Positions 33,886 through 43,115 of a stretch of 64,000 bases of DNA are shown here, one piece after another (position 1 is the stretch's first letter; each line of letters begins with the position of its first letter). A program made the position numbers and the translations under genes. This stretch comes from Thalassoroseus pseudoceratinae. GTDB lineage: Bacteria > Planctomycetota > Planctomycetia > Planctomycetales > Planctomycetaceae. The notes below the pieces were generated by a model. It worked only from the letters and a program-made list of their open reading frames with translations. It made no database searches and was not told where the DNA came from. The stretch lies in assembly GCF_011634775.1 (NCBI RefSeq), contig NZ_JAALXT010000007.1, positions 372,001 through 436,000 of the forward strand, written 5' to 3'.

Positions 33886-35361
33886 TCATTCGCCCAATGG
33901 GGACGGTAGTTGGCCGCGTTTCCACGCGTTGGCGGTGTCGCTGTCGGCGATGGCGGACTGAATTTTCACGCGGAACGTTCCCGCCGGTCCGCCGCGCGCT
34001 CCAACGATCCGTTTTTGCACAAATTGCAAGGGCAACCGTTGCGACTTACGAATTTTCAGGTCCGGAACGAACCAGTCCGCGAACTCTCCCGTACCGGTGA
34101 CAACGGTCACATAATACGCCATATCACGGAGTGGCGAGATGTTCGTGAGTTGCCCTTGGACTTGCAGCAAACCGTTCGGTTGACGTACCGCCGTCAGCAC
34201 GACTTCGCCCAGATGTGATTGTGTTTCGCTGAGACCGGCTTGCCGACGCTCCACCGCCGAGAGCCGTTGGCGTCGCATTTCGATCGGCAACTTCCGGCGA
34301 AACTCCGATTCCAACTCCGCCGGAGATTTGCCGAAAACATCCTCGAATTCCGACAATTGTTGCTCCGGACTGATCTCCGCGAGTGATTCTTTCTCGCCCA
34401 GCCGTTCCACGTAGCTCTTGTATTGGTCGTCGTAATTGTTGAGCAGAAACCAGTGCATACTCCAGGCGTTTCGGTAAGCATCACCGGCGAAGATGTCACC
34501 TCGGAAGGTGGAGTCGTGTTGCACGGTTTCCGTCCAAGAGAGCCCACCACCGGCGAGCGACTTGCGAGCATAATGCGAGTTAAGCCGATTCGGACCGTTG
34601 CGGATGCGGTCACCATTGCCTTCAAACGACGTGGCAATGCCCTCGTTGAACCAGACCGGCAGCGGTGCCAATCGTTGAAACACACCGCGATTGTAAACCT
34701 GTTGGTGCATCGCCTCATGCAGCGGGGTGGCAAAGTCGTAGCACTCACTCAGCCGCAGTACCAAGAGGTTGGACAGTCCCGAGTAAAACCCCGCGATGTT
34801 CCCGGCTGACAGGCTTTGTGCTCCGCCACGAGTTTCTTCGACATAGGCTTCGAAATCGTCGTCGGTCTCGAAGATCAACGCGACGAGCGTGTGCTTGGGG
34901 TTGTCGATCGAAATGCGAGCTTGCCGAGCGTAGTTCTTGAATTCGTTTTCGACCCGCTTCATAAACCCGACGGCTTCCCGCAAAAACGAAGTCGCTCGCG
35001 TTTCCTGAATTCTGCTCTCCAACGGACTCGCCAACACCAAACCGACCACGAACGGGCGTTTGGAAGTCGCTCGGAATTTATCCTTCCCGAACCGTTCGGT
35101 GAGTTGCTCGATCATCGCGTCTTCGTCGAGTGGTTCCGGACCGTCTCCCGGTTCCCGTTTGACGATGCGGGCTTCCGGAATGACTTCCAGCGATCCGTCC
35201 GCCATCTCAAGCGCCACCGCTCCGCGATCCGATCCGTAAATCTGCGCTTCGACAGTGGTTTGCGTGCCATCGTCTTGAACGTACGTGATCTGGTCCGCGT
35301 GCAAAGGCGGAACGAAGAAGACACCGCCGACGAGACAACAACACAGCCAGGAAAGTCGCAT
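33886..35361 (-). CDS. DUF1570 zinc peptidase-like exported protein
   Basis: A 491-residue secreted protein. After the signal peptide (1-22, PPLHA) comes a small beta domain (ITYVQDDGTQTTVEAQIYG) similar to planctomycete SHD1-like units, then the DUF1570 domain with a gluzincin-type site: HEAMH in ATPLHEAMHQQ and the third ligand in WFNEGIATSFEG. The C-terminal part (360-491) is beta-rich (LLQVQGQLTNISPLRDMAYY). ATG 35361 starts the leader; upstream in-frame codons have no signal. Substrate unknown; the HExxH plus downstream Glu supports a real peptidase. Confidence 0.88.
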   Translation of the reverse strand: MRLSWLCCCLVGGVFFVPPLHADQITYVQDDGTQTTVEAQIYGSDRGAVALEMADGSLEVIPEARIVKREPGDGPEPLDEDAMIEQLTERFGKDKFRATSKRPFVVGLVLASPLESRIQETRATSFLREAVGFMKRVENEFKNYARQARISIDNPKHTLVALIFETDDDFEAYVEETRGGAQSLSAGNIAGFYSGLSNLLVLRLSECYDFATPLHEAMHQQVYNRGVFQRLAPLPVWFNEGIATSFEGNGDRIRNGPNRLNSHYARKSLAGGGLSWTETVQHDSTFRGDIFAGDAYRNAWSMHWFLLNNYDDQYKSYVERLGEKESLAEISPEQQLSEFEDVFGKSPAELESEFRRKLPIEMRRQRLSAVERRQAGLSETQSHLGEVVLTAVRQPNGLLQVQGQLTNISPLRDMAYYVTVVTGTGEFADWFVPDLKIRKSQRLPLQFVQKRIVGARGGPAGTFRVKIQSAIADSDTANAWKRGQLPSPLGE

Positions 35362-35489
35362 AGAAGCAAGTCCGATTTGGGATTTGGGAGTCGACAAATG
35401 TGATCGAAGATCAATCAGCCTACCAACCACGAATCGGAATTGCAAAAACTTGTCGGCATCGCTTGCAGTGAGCGACGGCACGTATCGGT

Positions 35490-35705
35490 TTAGCCCTCGA
35501 AGTATCCGCTTTCGTTTTGTTTGTCGAATTCCTCCGCCATCTGTTCGGGCGTCATTTCGTCGACGATCGCATACCGACCGTCCGCCCAGCGACCGAGATC
35601 GATCAATTGACACCGTTTGCTGCAAAACGGAAAGTACGGTGAATCGGCGGTCAATTCCGGCGGAAGTTCCTCGTTACAGATCGGACAAGTTTGTGAACGA
35701 ATCAT
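35490..35705 (-). CDS. yacG: DNA gyrase inhibitor YacG family zinc protein
   Basis: A 71-residue protein with the YacG four-cysteine zinc site CPIC (7-10) and CSKRC (28-32), followed by the typical [16 protein letters not shown]. In Escherichia coli YacG binds GyrB and blocks DNA binding. Length fits the family (about 65). It lies upstream of the DUF1570 gene on the same strand, 128 bases apart. Confidence 0.92.
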   Translation of the reverse strand: MIRSQTCPICNEELPPELTADSPYFPFCSKRCQLIDLGRWADGRYAIVDEMTPEQMAEEFDKQNESGYFEG

Positions 35706-35827
35706 GGGATTCCCACACGAGTTAAGAAAGTGTCAGCCTTTTTTAAATCGACGTGGGTTATCCTAACCAATTCGCTTCGGACGACAATCGTGTTTTCCAG
35801 CTTCGAAACGCTCATAAAGACTCTTCG

Positions 35828-36268
35828 ATGAACGCTCCCTTTAGTTTTGTGACGATACAACAGTTGGCGGAGTCGATGGCAGATGAACTTGCGTGCCTCG
35901 ATTCTTACCGTCAAGACGTGTGGCAAGACGATGCGTTGGGCTCGACTGTTCACATGTTGGCTTTATTGAAGCACCGTCCGAAAGTGGCTCTTGGCGAATC
36001 TGCCACCGCCGAGCAAATAGCCGAAGCACATGTCTACGCGGCTGTTTTGCACGCGGCTGTGTATGATTATTTCGTAATGGCGAAGACCGTCGATGACACC
36101 TTCTTCGAGTTAATGAGTGGATACGACGCCCTCGTCGATACGGACCTGTTCGGCATATTCGAAACTGCGAAATCCGATGCGGGACTTTGGATTCGAGAAT
36201 TGAAAGATTCCCGTCGATCTTGCCGAGTTTCCATGCGACCCGGAACGGTGCGAAAGTTCGATGAATAG
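35828..36268 (+). CDS. Hypothetical protein
   Basis: A 146-residue soluble protein, MNAPFSFVTIQQLAESMADE, rich in acidic and helical segments (ATAEQIAEAHVYAAVLHAAV is one), with no motif I can name. GTG 35753 is in frame but ATG 35828 is the first ATG; neither has a good ribosome binding site. The amino-acid composition looks like a real protein and the opposite-strand frame in this stretch is Arg/Ser-rich and unconvincing, so I keep this one with reserve. Confidence 0.5.
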   Translation: MNAPFSFVTIQQLAESMADELACLDSYRQDVWQDDALGSTVHMLALLKHRPKVALGESATAEQIAEAHVYAAVLHAAVYDYFVMAKTVDDTFFELMSGYDALVDTDLFGIFETAKSDAGLWIRELKDSRRSCRVSMRPGTVRKFDE

Positions 36269-36337
36269 CAATTTGCGTCAGACAGAGGGGATTGACAGAA
36301 CCGGGGGACAAGGCGAAAATTCCGGCGCGTTCCTGCC

Positions 36338-37705
36338 GTGTCTTCCCGCCTGAAAGTTGGTTGTTCCGTGACTTTGCAATCGACGGAAACCGTTTCATCG
36401 GCTCCGCTGCCGGTGACTTCCCCGAGTCTGCCACAAACGCTCTCCCCGGAACCGGTCGCGACCTCCGCACCGTTTTACTATGGATGGGTGATGCTCGGCG
36501 TGGCGATGGTGACGGCGTTCGCCAGTTCACCGGGGCAAACGTTCGGCATCTCCGTCTACAACGAACCAATCCGTACCAGCCTGGGTTTATCGCATAGTGA
36601 ATTGGCGTTGGCGTACATGCTGGGCACGATCTTAGGAGCGATGCCGCTCACATACGTCGGCATGTTCATGGACCGCCACGGGTTGCGACGTACGTTACTT
36701 GTCATCCTGACGGTCTTGCTCACCGCATGTGTGACGTTGGCGATGGCGGGGAACTGGTTTGTGTTGTTGTTCGCGTTTGCGATGCTCAGGCTCGTCGGAC
36801 CGGGGGCGATGGCGTTCCTCAGCGGCAACACGCTACCGTTCTGGTTCGAACGCCGACTTGGGCTCGTCGAAGGCATCCGCACATTGTCGATCGCTTCGGC
36901 GATGGCGATCATGCCAAGGGTCAATTCTTGGTTGATCGACGCGTATGATTGGCGAACCGCTTACCTGATCCAAGGCGGTGTGATTTTCGGCGTGCTGTTC
37001 CCGGCATTCTTTTTCATCGTGCGGAATCGGCCGGAGGACATCGGTCAACAAATCGACAACGGCAAAGTCCTGCCGGATTCTCACCCGCATGCTCGCCGCA
37101 TCGTCTCGGACCTCACGCTTTCCGAAGCGATCCGCACACCGGCGTTTTGGGTGGTGTCCGCGGGGGTCGGGATGTTCTCGATGATTCTGACGGCGATCGT
37201 CTTCCACTTCGTTCCGATCCTGCAAGACCGAGGACTCACCGAAGCCGACTACAAACTCACCATGTCGTTCTTCGCAATCTGCTGGGCGACCTTCCAATTT
37301 AGTGGTGGAACGCTGTCCGATTATGTGTCCGCTCGCTGGTTGTGTGCGATCGGACTGCTTGGTTTAGCGATCTCATCCATGTTGCTGATCAATGTGAGCA
37401 CCACGGCGATGTGTGTCACGGTCGGGATGGTGCTGGGGGCGTCACAAGGAACGTTCTTCGGAAGCACGCATCCGTTGTGGGCCAGATACTTCGGACGACG
37501 ACATCTAGGACGCATTCGCGGTGTTGTTACCACGAGCGCGGTTGCGAGTTCGAGTCTCGGACCGTTTATCGCGGGGGCGTCTCGCGATTGGTTTGGCTCG
37601 TTCGACCCGGCATTGTGGTTCTTTGTGGCGTTGCCGATTCCATTGGTGATCGCCGCCGCTTGGGTTCAACCGCCGGTGAAATCCGCCGATAGCCTCGACG
37701 TGTGA
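36338..37705 (+). CDS. Major facilitator superfamily transporter
   Basis: A protein of up to 455 residues with 12 membrane helices beginning near residue 46 (YYGWVMLGVAMVTAFAS). The loop 2-3 motif is GMFMDRHGLRR, and the second half has the matching FSGGTLSDYVSARW. The sequence type is that of oxalate/formate-antiporter-like MFS carriers for organic acids, though the substrate is open. The start is uncertain: GTG 36338 or GTG 36368, both before a Ser/Pro/Thr-rich N-terminal tail. It is followed by a PmoA-like gene 90 bases later. Confidence 0.88.
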   Translation: MSSRLKVGCSVTLQSTETVSSAPLPVTSPSLPQTLSPEPVATSAPFYYGWVMLGVAMVTAFASSPGQTFGISVYNEPIRTSLGLSHSELALAYMLGTILGAMPLTYVGMFMDRHGLRRTLLVILTVLLTACVTLAMAGNWFVLLFAFAMLRLVGPGAMAFLSGNTLPFWFERRLGLVEGIRTLSIASAMAIMPRVNSWLIDAYDWRTAYLIQGGVIFGVLFPAFFFIVRNRPEDIGQQIDNGKVLPDSHPHARRIVSDLTLSEAIRTPAFWVVSAGVGMFSMILTAIVFHFVPILQDRGLTEADYKLTMSFFAICWATFQFSGGTLSDYVSARWLCAIGLLGLAISSMLLINVSTTAMCVTVGMVLGASQGTFFGSTHPLWARYFGRRHLGRIRGVVTTSAVASSSLGPFIAGASRDWFGSFDPALWFFVALPIPLVIAAAWVQPPVKSADSLDV

Positions 37706-37795
37706 ATTTTCGTCGATACGATGGAATGCCGACATCGGGCTGTTTGGGCGGCTCGATGGGGCGAATCACCATATTCCATATCGAGGGGATCGAGG

Positions 37796-38713
37796 ATGAG
37801 TTTTCTACGTGCCTGCTGTTTGTCGGCCATGCTACTGAGCGGCGGATCGCTGATCGCGGCGGACAAAGCGGTTCAAATCACCGAAGGTGATGGCAAAACG
37901 ATCGACGTGAGCGTAGGCGGAAAGCCGTTCACGACGTTCAACTACGGATCGGATCTGCCAAAGCCGTTCTTCTCTCCGGTTCGCGGACCGGACGGCACCG
38001 TACTGACACGGGAGATTGCAACACCCGGCAAAAAAGGTCTCGATCACCCACACCACAAGGGGATTTGGGTTGCCGTCGATGAAGTTAACGGCGTGAAGTT
38101 CTGGAAGGAAGACGGCCGGATCAAAAACGTCTCTGTCAAAATTGACAAGGCGAAAGGCGATCCGGCCGTGATGACCGTCACGAATCATTGGCTCAACGAA
38201 GCCGGTGAACCGGTCGTTACCGAGAAATCAACGATCCGCATTTTCTCGAACTATGTCGTCGAGTACGCGATCAACTTCATCGCCGAGCACGGTCCCGTGA
38301 CGTTCGAAGATACGAAAGAAGGACTGTTCGGCTTCCGCATGGTCGATTCGATGCGGGAAAACGAAGGCGGACATGTGGTCACGTCGGAAGGCGTGAAGGG
38401 CACGAAAGCCGCCTGGGGAAAACCGGCGAAGTGGATTGATTACTACGGCGAAGTCGAAGGCGATACGTTCGGCCTGACGATTTTCGATCATCCCAAGAAC
38501 TTCCGTCCGTCGCGATATCACGTGCGGAACTACGGATTGTTCTCGATCAATCCATGGGGAGAGAAAGCCTACGCCGGCAACGAAGTTCCCCCGACGGAAC
38601 TCGAAAAAGGCGACTCGCTGATGCTGCGATACGCCATGTACATTCACGGCGGCGATACCAAGTCGGCGAAAGTCGCTGAAACCTACGAAAACTGGTTGAA
38701 AACGACCTGGTAA
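37796..38713 (+). CDS. PmoA-like (DUF6807) exported protein
   Basis: A 305-residue secreted protein: signal peptide 1-23 (SGGSLIAAD), then a beta-sandwich-type region with conserved DHPHHKGIWVAVDEVNG, FWKEDGRI and FGLTIFDHPKNFRPS. These are hallmarks of the DUF6807/PmoA family, often next to sugar-handling genes in planctomycetes; the function is unknown (the PmoA name comes from annotation practice, not methane oxidation). GAGG directly precedes ATG 37796. An intrinsic terminator follows 40 bases after the stop. Confidence 0.88.
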   Translation: MSFLRACCLSAMLLSGGSLIAADKAVQITEGDGKTIDVSVGGKPFTTFNYGSDLPKPFFSPVRGPDGTVLTREIATPGKKGLDHPHHKGIWVAVDEVNGVKFWKEDGRIKNVSVKIDKAKGDPAVMTVTNHWLNEAGEPVVTEKSTIRIFSNYVVEYAINFIAEHGPVTFEDTKEGLFGFRMVDSMRENEGGHVVTSEGVKGTKAAWGKPAKWIDYYGEVEGDTFGLTIFDHPKNFRPSRYHVRNYGLFSINPWGEKAYAGNEVPPTELEKGDSLMLRYAMYIHGGDTKSAKVAETYENWLKTTW

Positions 38714-38752
38714 CACACCAGCTTTCGAACCACTCATGGCTGTGATACGATT

Positions 38753-38781
38753 CCGCGGAGATTTCTCCGCGGTTTCTTTTT
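38753..38781 (+). terminator. Intrinsic terminator after the PmoA-like gene
   Basis: CCGCGGAG (38753-38760) pairs with CTCCGCGG (38765-38772), 4-base loop, then TTTCTTTTT. Confidence 0.9.
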
Positions 38782-38797
38782 AGGCGGTTCGGAATTC

Positions 38798-40249
38798 ATG
38801 GATTGGTTGTTGAGTTGGCATTGGACGACCTTGATCACGGGAATGAGTTTTCTCGTGCAATTGTGTTTGTTGCCGTTGTTATTACTGCACAAGAAGAAGC
38901 ACCCGGAGTCCACCGTTGCCTGGCTAATGCTGCTGTTGATGGTGCCGATTTTCGGTGGTGTCGTGTTCGTGATTTTCGGAATCAACCGTGTCGAACGCAA
39001 AGCCGCCCGGCGTGCGTTGGCCAGCCGAGCCATCACCCGCAACCTGCCGGAACTCACGCAGTATCAACTCATTCCCAGCGAAAAATACTCGGTTCATCAG
39101 CGACGACTCATGCGGTTGGCCACACGTCTTGCCGAGACCGTGCCAACTAACAACAACAAAGTCGAAATTGTCGCCGACACCAATCGGACTTTCGGATTGA
39201 TCGAACAGGCCATCCGCGAGGCCAAACAATCCATCCACCTGGAGTATTACATCTGGCAACCCGATGCGACCGGATTGAGGCTACGGGATTGGCTCGTGGA
39301 ACGGGCGCGGTCCGGGGTCGAGGTTCGTGTGCTGGTGGACGGGATCGGTTCCTGGGCGATGCGGCGAAATCGTCGCTTTGTCCAACCGATGAAAGACGCA
39401 GGCATCCAATTCGCAACGTTCCTCTCCGGACAACATTGGCGAAACCGATTGCTGATCAACTTGCGATCGCACCGCAAGATTGTCGTCGTCGATGGCCAAA
39501 CCGGTTTCACCGGCGGGATGAATATCGGTGATGAATACTTAGGACTCGACCCAAAGTTGGGGTATTGGCGAGACACGCATATGCGGATTCAAGGCCCCGC
39601 GGTCTTGCAGTTGCAGCAAGTCTTCGCGGAGGATTGGTATCACGCCACCGGGGAAGAGTTGACGGCACCGAGTTACTATCCGCCGCCCATCGAAGGTGGA
39701 CCAACCGCCGCTCAAGTTCTCGCGGGTGAACCGTCCGGCGAGGCGGAAGTGTTTCATCAATTGATGTTCACCGCGATCAACGAAGCGGAACGTCGATTGA
39801 CGCTAGCCACTTCGTACTTTGTCCCCACACCCGCATTGGCGATGGCGTTGGAGTCGGCGGCGTATCGTGGCGTCAAAGTGCGATTGCTGTTGTGCTGCCA
39901 AAGCGCTCACATGGCAACGGTGTACGCAGCCCAATCCTACTATGATTCGCTCCTGCAAGCAGGCGTCGAAATCTACGAATACCAAAAGGGGTTGCTGCAC
40001 TCGAAAACCATGACCATCGACGGTCATTGGAGTTTCGTCGGTTCCCCCAATTTCGATTCGCGAAGTCTGTTGTTGAACTTCGAGATCGGTCTGGCGTTTT
40101 ACGATTCCCGCGTCGCCCAGCAGCTCGAAGAAGATTTCGAGAACGATCAGAAAGATGCCCGGCAATTAGAGTACGACGAATGGGTCAAACGCCCCAAATG
40201 GCGCGTCCTCCGCGAAAACATTTGTCGCTTGTTTTCCCCCGTCCTGTAG
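38798..40249 (+). CDS. cls: Cardiolipin synthase (phospholipase D family)
   Basis: A 483-residue inner-membrane enzyme that joins phosphatidylglycerol molecules into cardiolipin. Two membrane helices (about 8-30 and 40-62) precede two PLD domains with HKD motifs: SHRKIVVVDGQTGFTGGMN near residue 227 and HSKTMTIDGHWSFVGSPN near 403. Length and layout match bacterial ClsA. It starts 16 bases after the previous terminator. The stop is followed by a 7-bp hairpin (40269-40275 with 40284-40290) without a U tail. Confidence 0.95.
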   Translation: MDWLLSWHWTTLITGMSFLVQLCLLPLLLLHKKKHPESTVAWLMLLLMVPIFGGVVFVIFGINRVERKAARRALASRAITRNLPELTQYQLIPSEKYSVHQRRLMRLATRLAETVPTNNNKVEIVADTNRTFGLIEQAIREAKQSIHLEYYIWQPDATGLRLRDWLVERARSGVEVRVLVDGIGSWAMRRNRRFVQPMKDAGIQFATFLSGQHWRNRLLINLRSHRKIVVVDGQTGFTGGMNIGDEYLGLDPKLGYWRDTHMRIQGPAVLQLQQVFAEDWYHATGEELTAPSYYPPPIEGGPTAAQVLAGEPSGEAEVFHQLMFTAINEAERRLTLATSYFVPTPALAMALESAAYRGVKVRLLLCCQSAHMATVYAAQSYYDSLLQAGVEIYEYQKGLLHSKTMTIDGHWSFVGSPNFDSRSLLLNFEIGLAFYDSRVAQQLEEDFENDQKDARQLEYDEWVKRPKWRVLRENICRLFSPVL

Positions 40250-40393
40250 ACCCGTCGCCCGACGTGCTCCACCGAAACCGGAATCGGTGGGAAATCGCAA
40301 TAATTTCTCTGGCGTCACCGTTTCGGCTAGCGTTACGTTGCTGCTTAGGAGAGAATCTATTGCTTTCGCGAATCTGTTGCATATGCATCGTGA

Positions 40394-40417
40394 GTTGGTA
40401 ACGGTTGAGTTGCCAAC
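40394..40417 (+). promoter_or_regulatory. Leader hairpin upstream of the DUF1559 gene
   Basis: GTTGGTAAC (40394-40402) pairs with GTTGCCAAC (40409-40417) with one wobble and a 6-base loop. The palindrome TGCATATGCA lies just before it at 40378-40387. Both are in the ~230-base leader of the DUF1559 gene; their role is unknown. Confidence 0.4.
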
Positions 40418-40483
40418 ACGATGGGGTGTGTTACGGGCATCGCACATCGCGTCACACGAGTCCCTCAGTCTCTGGGAGGTCCC

Positions 40484-41680
40484 ATGAATTCCCGTTCAAA
40501 GCGACGAGGCATGACGCTCATCGAGTTGCTCGTGGTGCTGGCGGTGATTGGCGTTCTTGTGACGCTACTTTTACCAGCCATCCAAAATGCTCGTGAAGCG
40601 GCTCGACGGACAGCATGTCGGAACAATCTCAAGCAAATTGGCATCGGCTTACATCTCTATCACGACGCATGTGGCACGTTACCATCCGGCTATGTGGCCA
40701 ACCTAGACGACCCCAGTGACGAGAAGGGGTGGGGATGGAGTGTGTTGCTGCTGCCATACTTGGAGCAGACCGCACTTCATGACGCGTTGCGTCCTACCGA
40801 GCACTCGCTCACCCAGGTTGTATCCGATCCGGTGAAGCTGGCATTCCTTCAGACGCCGTTGGATCTTTTCGTTTGCCCATCGGATCGCAGCAACGTGTTG
40901 GCTCACGAGTTCCGTTCGATTGTCATTCCCGAAACGGCGACCACGAATCAGACCACGTTGACCGAAGCCATACCCGGCCGTTCGCTGGAACCATTGGTAA
41001 CAAACGTTGCCACTCACGTGACAACGACGCACCCGTGGCCCAGCTGTCCGGCAAGCATCTTCATCTTCGCCCATTTGCCACCGCCGCCTCCACCGAATCC
41101 CGATCCCGAACCGGACCCCAAACCGGACCCCGATCCGGTACCAACACCGACACCCAATCCCCAACCAGCGCCAACGCTCCCTGCAGGCGCTTCGTTCAAT
41201 GTTGCGAAGTCGAATTATGTGGGTGTGTTTGGAAGTCGTTGGGCGGAACAGCGAGTGGACTGGTCGGAAGCTAGTTTCGCAGGGAATGGACTGTTCGGTC
41301 GAAACTCAAGCGTCAAGTTTGCTCACATTCTGGATGGGACGAGCAATACGCTGGCGATCGGGGAACGGAACATGCGGAACTACGCCGCAACGTGGCCCGG
41401 CGTGGATTCCTCCCAAGGTTGCACCGCGGCCGACAATCAAACCGTACTAGGAACCGCGTTCTATCCCATCAATGACGATCCTTCTCTCACCAATGTCGAC
41501 TGCGATGGAACGGGTTCGGCGAATTTCAGCAGTTACCATCCGGGCGGTTCAAATTTCCTGATGGCGGATGGATCGGTGCGGTTCTTATCCGAAACCATCG
41601 ACTTTCGCCGGAACGCCACATCCGACGAGATGGGACTGTTTCAAAAGTTGGCAGATCGTAGTGACGAAGGGGGCCGTTGA
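40484..41680 (+). CDS. DUF1559 protein with type IV pilin-like leader and Pro-rich insert
   Basis: A 398-residue envelope protein. The N-terminus is a prepilin-type leader, RRG/MTLIELLVVLAVIG, with cleavage after Gly10 expected and Glu at mature position 5, followed by CRNNLKQIGIGLHLYHD, the DUF1559 hallmark. A DPxP-type proline-rich stretch (about 203-235) interrupts the domain; it is unusual. The C-terminus has the family's GGSNFLMADGSVRFLSE. GGGAGG lies 6 bases before ATG 40484. Such proteins form large families in planctomycetes and may make pseudopili. The next gene overlaps by one base (TGATG). Confidence 0.94.
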   Translation: MNSRSKRRGMTLIELLVVLAVIGVLVTLLLPAIQNAREAARRTACRNNLKQIGIGLHLYHDACGTLPSGYVANLDDPSDEKGWGWSVLLLPYLEQTALHDALRPTEHSLTQVVSDPVKLAFLQTPLDLFVCPSDRSNVLAHEFRSIVIPETATTNQTTLTEAIPGRSLEPLVTNVATHVTTTHPWPSCPASIFIFAHLPPPPPPNPDPEPDPKPDPDPVPTPTPNPQPAPTLPAGASFNVAKSNYVGVFGSRWAEQRVDWSEASFAGNGLFGRNSSVKFAHILDGTSNTLAIGERNMRNYAATWPGVDSSQGCTAADNQTVLGTAFYPINDDPSLTNVDCDGTGSANFSSYHPGGSNFLMADGSVRFLSETIDFRRNATSDEMGLFQKLADRSDEGGR

Positions 41681-42192
41681 TGTATTCTCAGTGTGTGACA
41701 GGTTGGCGTGTCGGTCGCGTGCTCGTGGCGGAGTCGCGGCGTTGGTTGTTCGTTGGTGGGTTCTTACTGCTCACTGTGTTTGCAGGATGTGGGAGTTCGG
41801 AGAGCGACCGCCCTGAATTGCACGGCGGGCATTTCATCGAACTTCCGGGGCATGAGGACATGCAATTGGAGTTCGCTATCGATGAAAAGGAACGCAAACT
41901 GATCGTCCACGTTCTTGAAACGGGGACCAAGAAACCGTTGCCGATTTCCAGTCAGACCTTGGAAATTTCATTTCAAGTGGACGGCGAGGATGTTCCTGTC
42001 AGTCTTGCGGCCGACCCGCGACCCGACGATCCTTCAGGACGGTCGTCCCGATTTGCCATCAGTTCCGCTGATCTTCCTTCGTCGTTGCACAACGTCGCCC
42101 ATTTCACCGCGAAGTTCACGCTGGAGGTCGAAGGAAAAGCGGTTTCTGGGACCCTCGATCACAAAGATGATCACACCCACCACCACGACTGA
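41680..42192 (+). CDS. Lipoprotein with His-rich ends, coupled to the DUF1559 gene
   Basis: A 170-residue lipoprotein whose ATG overlaps the DUF1559 stop by one base, so translation is probably coupled. The leader is long (about 38 residues) with a basic stretch before the hydrophobic core and lipobox VFAGC. The mature part starts RPELHGGHFIELPGHEDMQ and ends with DHKDDHTHHHD, so histidines cluster at both ends and could bind a metal. The middle looks like a beta-sandwich. The family is unknown to me; genes of this kind often follow DUF1559 genes in planctomycetes, which I recall but cannot confirm here. Confidence 0.82.
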   Translation: MYSQCVTGWRVGRVLVAESRRWLFVGGFLLLTVFAGCGSSESDRPELHGGHFIELPGHEDMQLEFAIDEKERKLIVHVLETGTKKPLPISSQTLEISFQVDGEDVPVSLAADPRPDDPSGRSSRFAISSADLPSSLHNVAHFTAKFTLEVEGKAVSGTLDHKDDHTHHHD

Positions 42193-42260
42193 TTCATCTT
42201 GCTCCGAGACGGCCAGGAATCATAGCGTTCTTCCCATCCACCGCCGACACAGGCGACGGT

Positions 42261-43115
42261 TTAGTTCCACCGCGCGTGACTGGAGTGGGCCATTTCGAGA
42301 TGCTCTTTGAGTACCTCGCGTTCTTCCTGAGGACAATTCCGCAGACAACCAGTGAGAAGTTTAATCGCACTGAGCGTCCGGTCCGCGTGCACGGATAGAA
42401 TGCCCATGTCTCGGCGTTCCTGATACGAACCCGGCTTGAGTGTCATCAGTCGGTGTTGCACCTTCCACGCTGCGTCCCAATTCTCGTGCTTGGCATGCAC
42501 GACTTTCAGATTGTTCAGCATGCGGACGAGAATCATGCGTGGTCCGGCGGGTTCGAGGAATGGCCGAATTTGTTCGTCCGTCATTTCCGTCAGATCGGAC
42601 AACCACTCGATGCATTCCGAGGCGGTGAGAATTCGCCCGGGTGTGAAGGCATCGACGAACAACGGTCCTTCGGCCGTTTCGCATCGGGACAAGAAGTGCT
42701 GCGGAGCGGACACGCCGCTGAGCGTCAAACCCGCCCGCTCGGCAACGCCCATGTAGACCAGCGATAAACTCAACGGAATCCCTTGTCCGGTGACGACGAT
42801 CCGGTTGAGATAACTTGCATCGGGGTCGTCGAAAGCCGCGTCGCTGCCTGTCAATTCTTGCCGACGTCCTAACTCCTCACACAACGCCTCAAGTGCTTCG
42901 CGTTCAAAAACGCTGGCGGCGAACTTCTCTCGGAGGTAGTTCGCTCGCAGATCGAACCAACGCAATGTTTCGTCGAATTGCATCTCCGGATACGCATCCC
43001 GAGCGACTTCCAACGCGGCGATTGTCAAATCCACATCCGCACGTCGGGCTAATAGTTTCGAGAATTCCGTATCGTGACGGTAATCCGGTTCGGAGAAGTT
43101 TCGTGGTTCAGGCAT
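42261..43115 (-). CDS. SirB1 family transglutaminase-like/TPR protein
   Basis: A 284-residue soluble protein of the SirB1 (UPF0162) type: an N-terminal helical part (ANYLREKFAASVFEREALEAL), the transglutaminase-like core with GQGIPLSLSLVYMGVAERAG and SAPQHFLSRCE, and a C-terminal TPR-like end (LLTGCLRNCPQEEREVLKEH). A cysteine nucleophile at the usual place in the GxPxxLSxxY region is not seen, so it is probably not catalytic. Function unknown. Ends the leftward direction against the lipoprotein gene. Confidence 0.85.
   Translation of the reverse strand: MPEPRNFSEPDYRHDTEFSKLLARRADVDLTIAALEVARDAYPEMQFDETLRWFDLRANYLREKFAASVFEREALEALCEELGRRQELTGSDAAFDDPDASYLNRIVVTGQGIPLSLSLVYMGVAERAGLTLSGVSAPQHFLSRCETAEGPLFVDAFTPGRILTASECIEWLSDLTEMTDEQIRPFLEPAGPRMILVRMLNNLKVVHAKHENWDAAWKVQHRLMTLKPGSYQERRDMGILSVHADRTLSAIKLLTGCLRNCPQEEREVLKEHLEMAHSSHARWN

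Noticed and set aside
33713-33925. 70-codon minus-strand frame between the lipoprotein and DUF1570 genes
   Set aside because: No ribosome binding site, overlaps the end of the DUF1570 gene and lacks protein-like composition.
35841-36569. 242-codon minus-strand frame opposite the hypothetical and MFS genes
   Set aside because: Arg/Ser/His-rich low-quality composition, overlaps the clear start of the MFS transporter.
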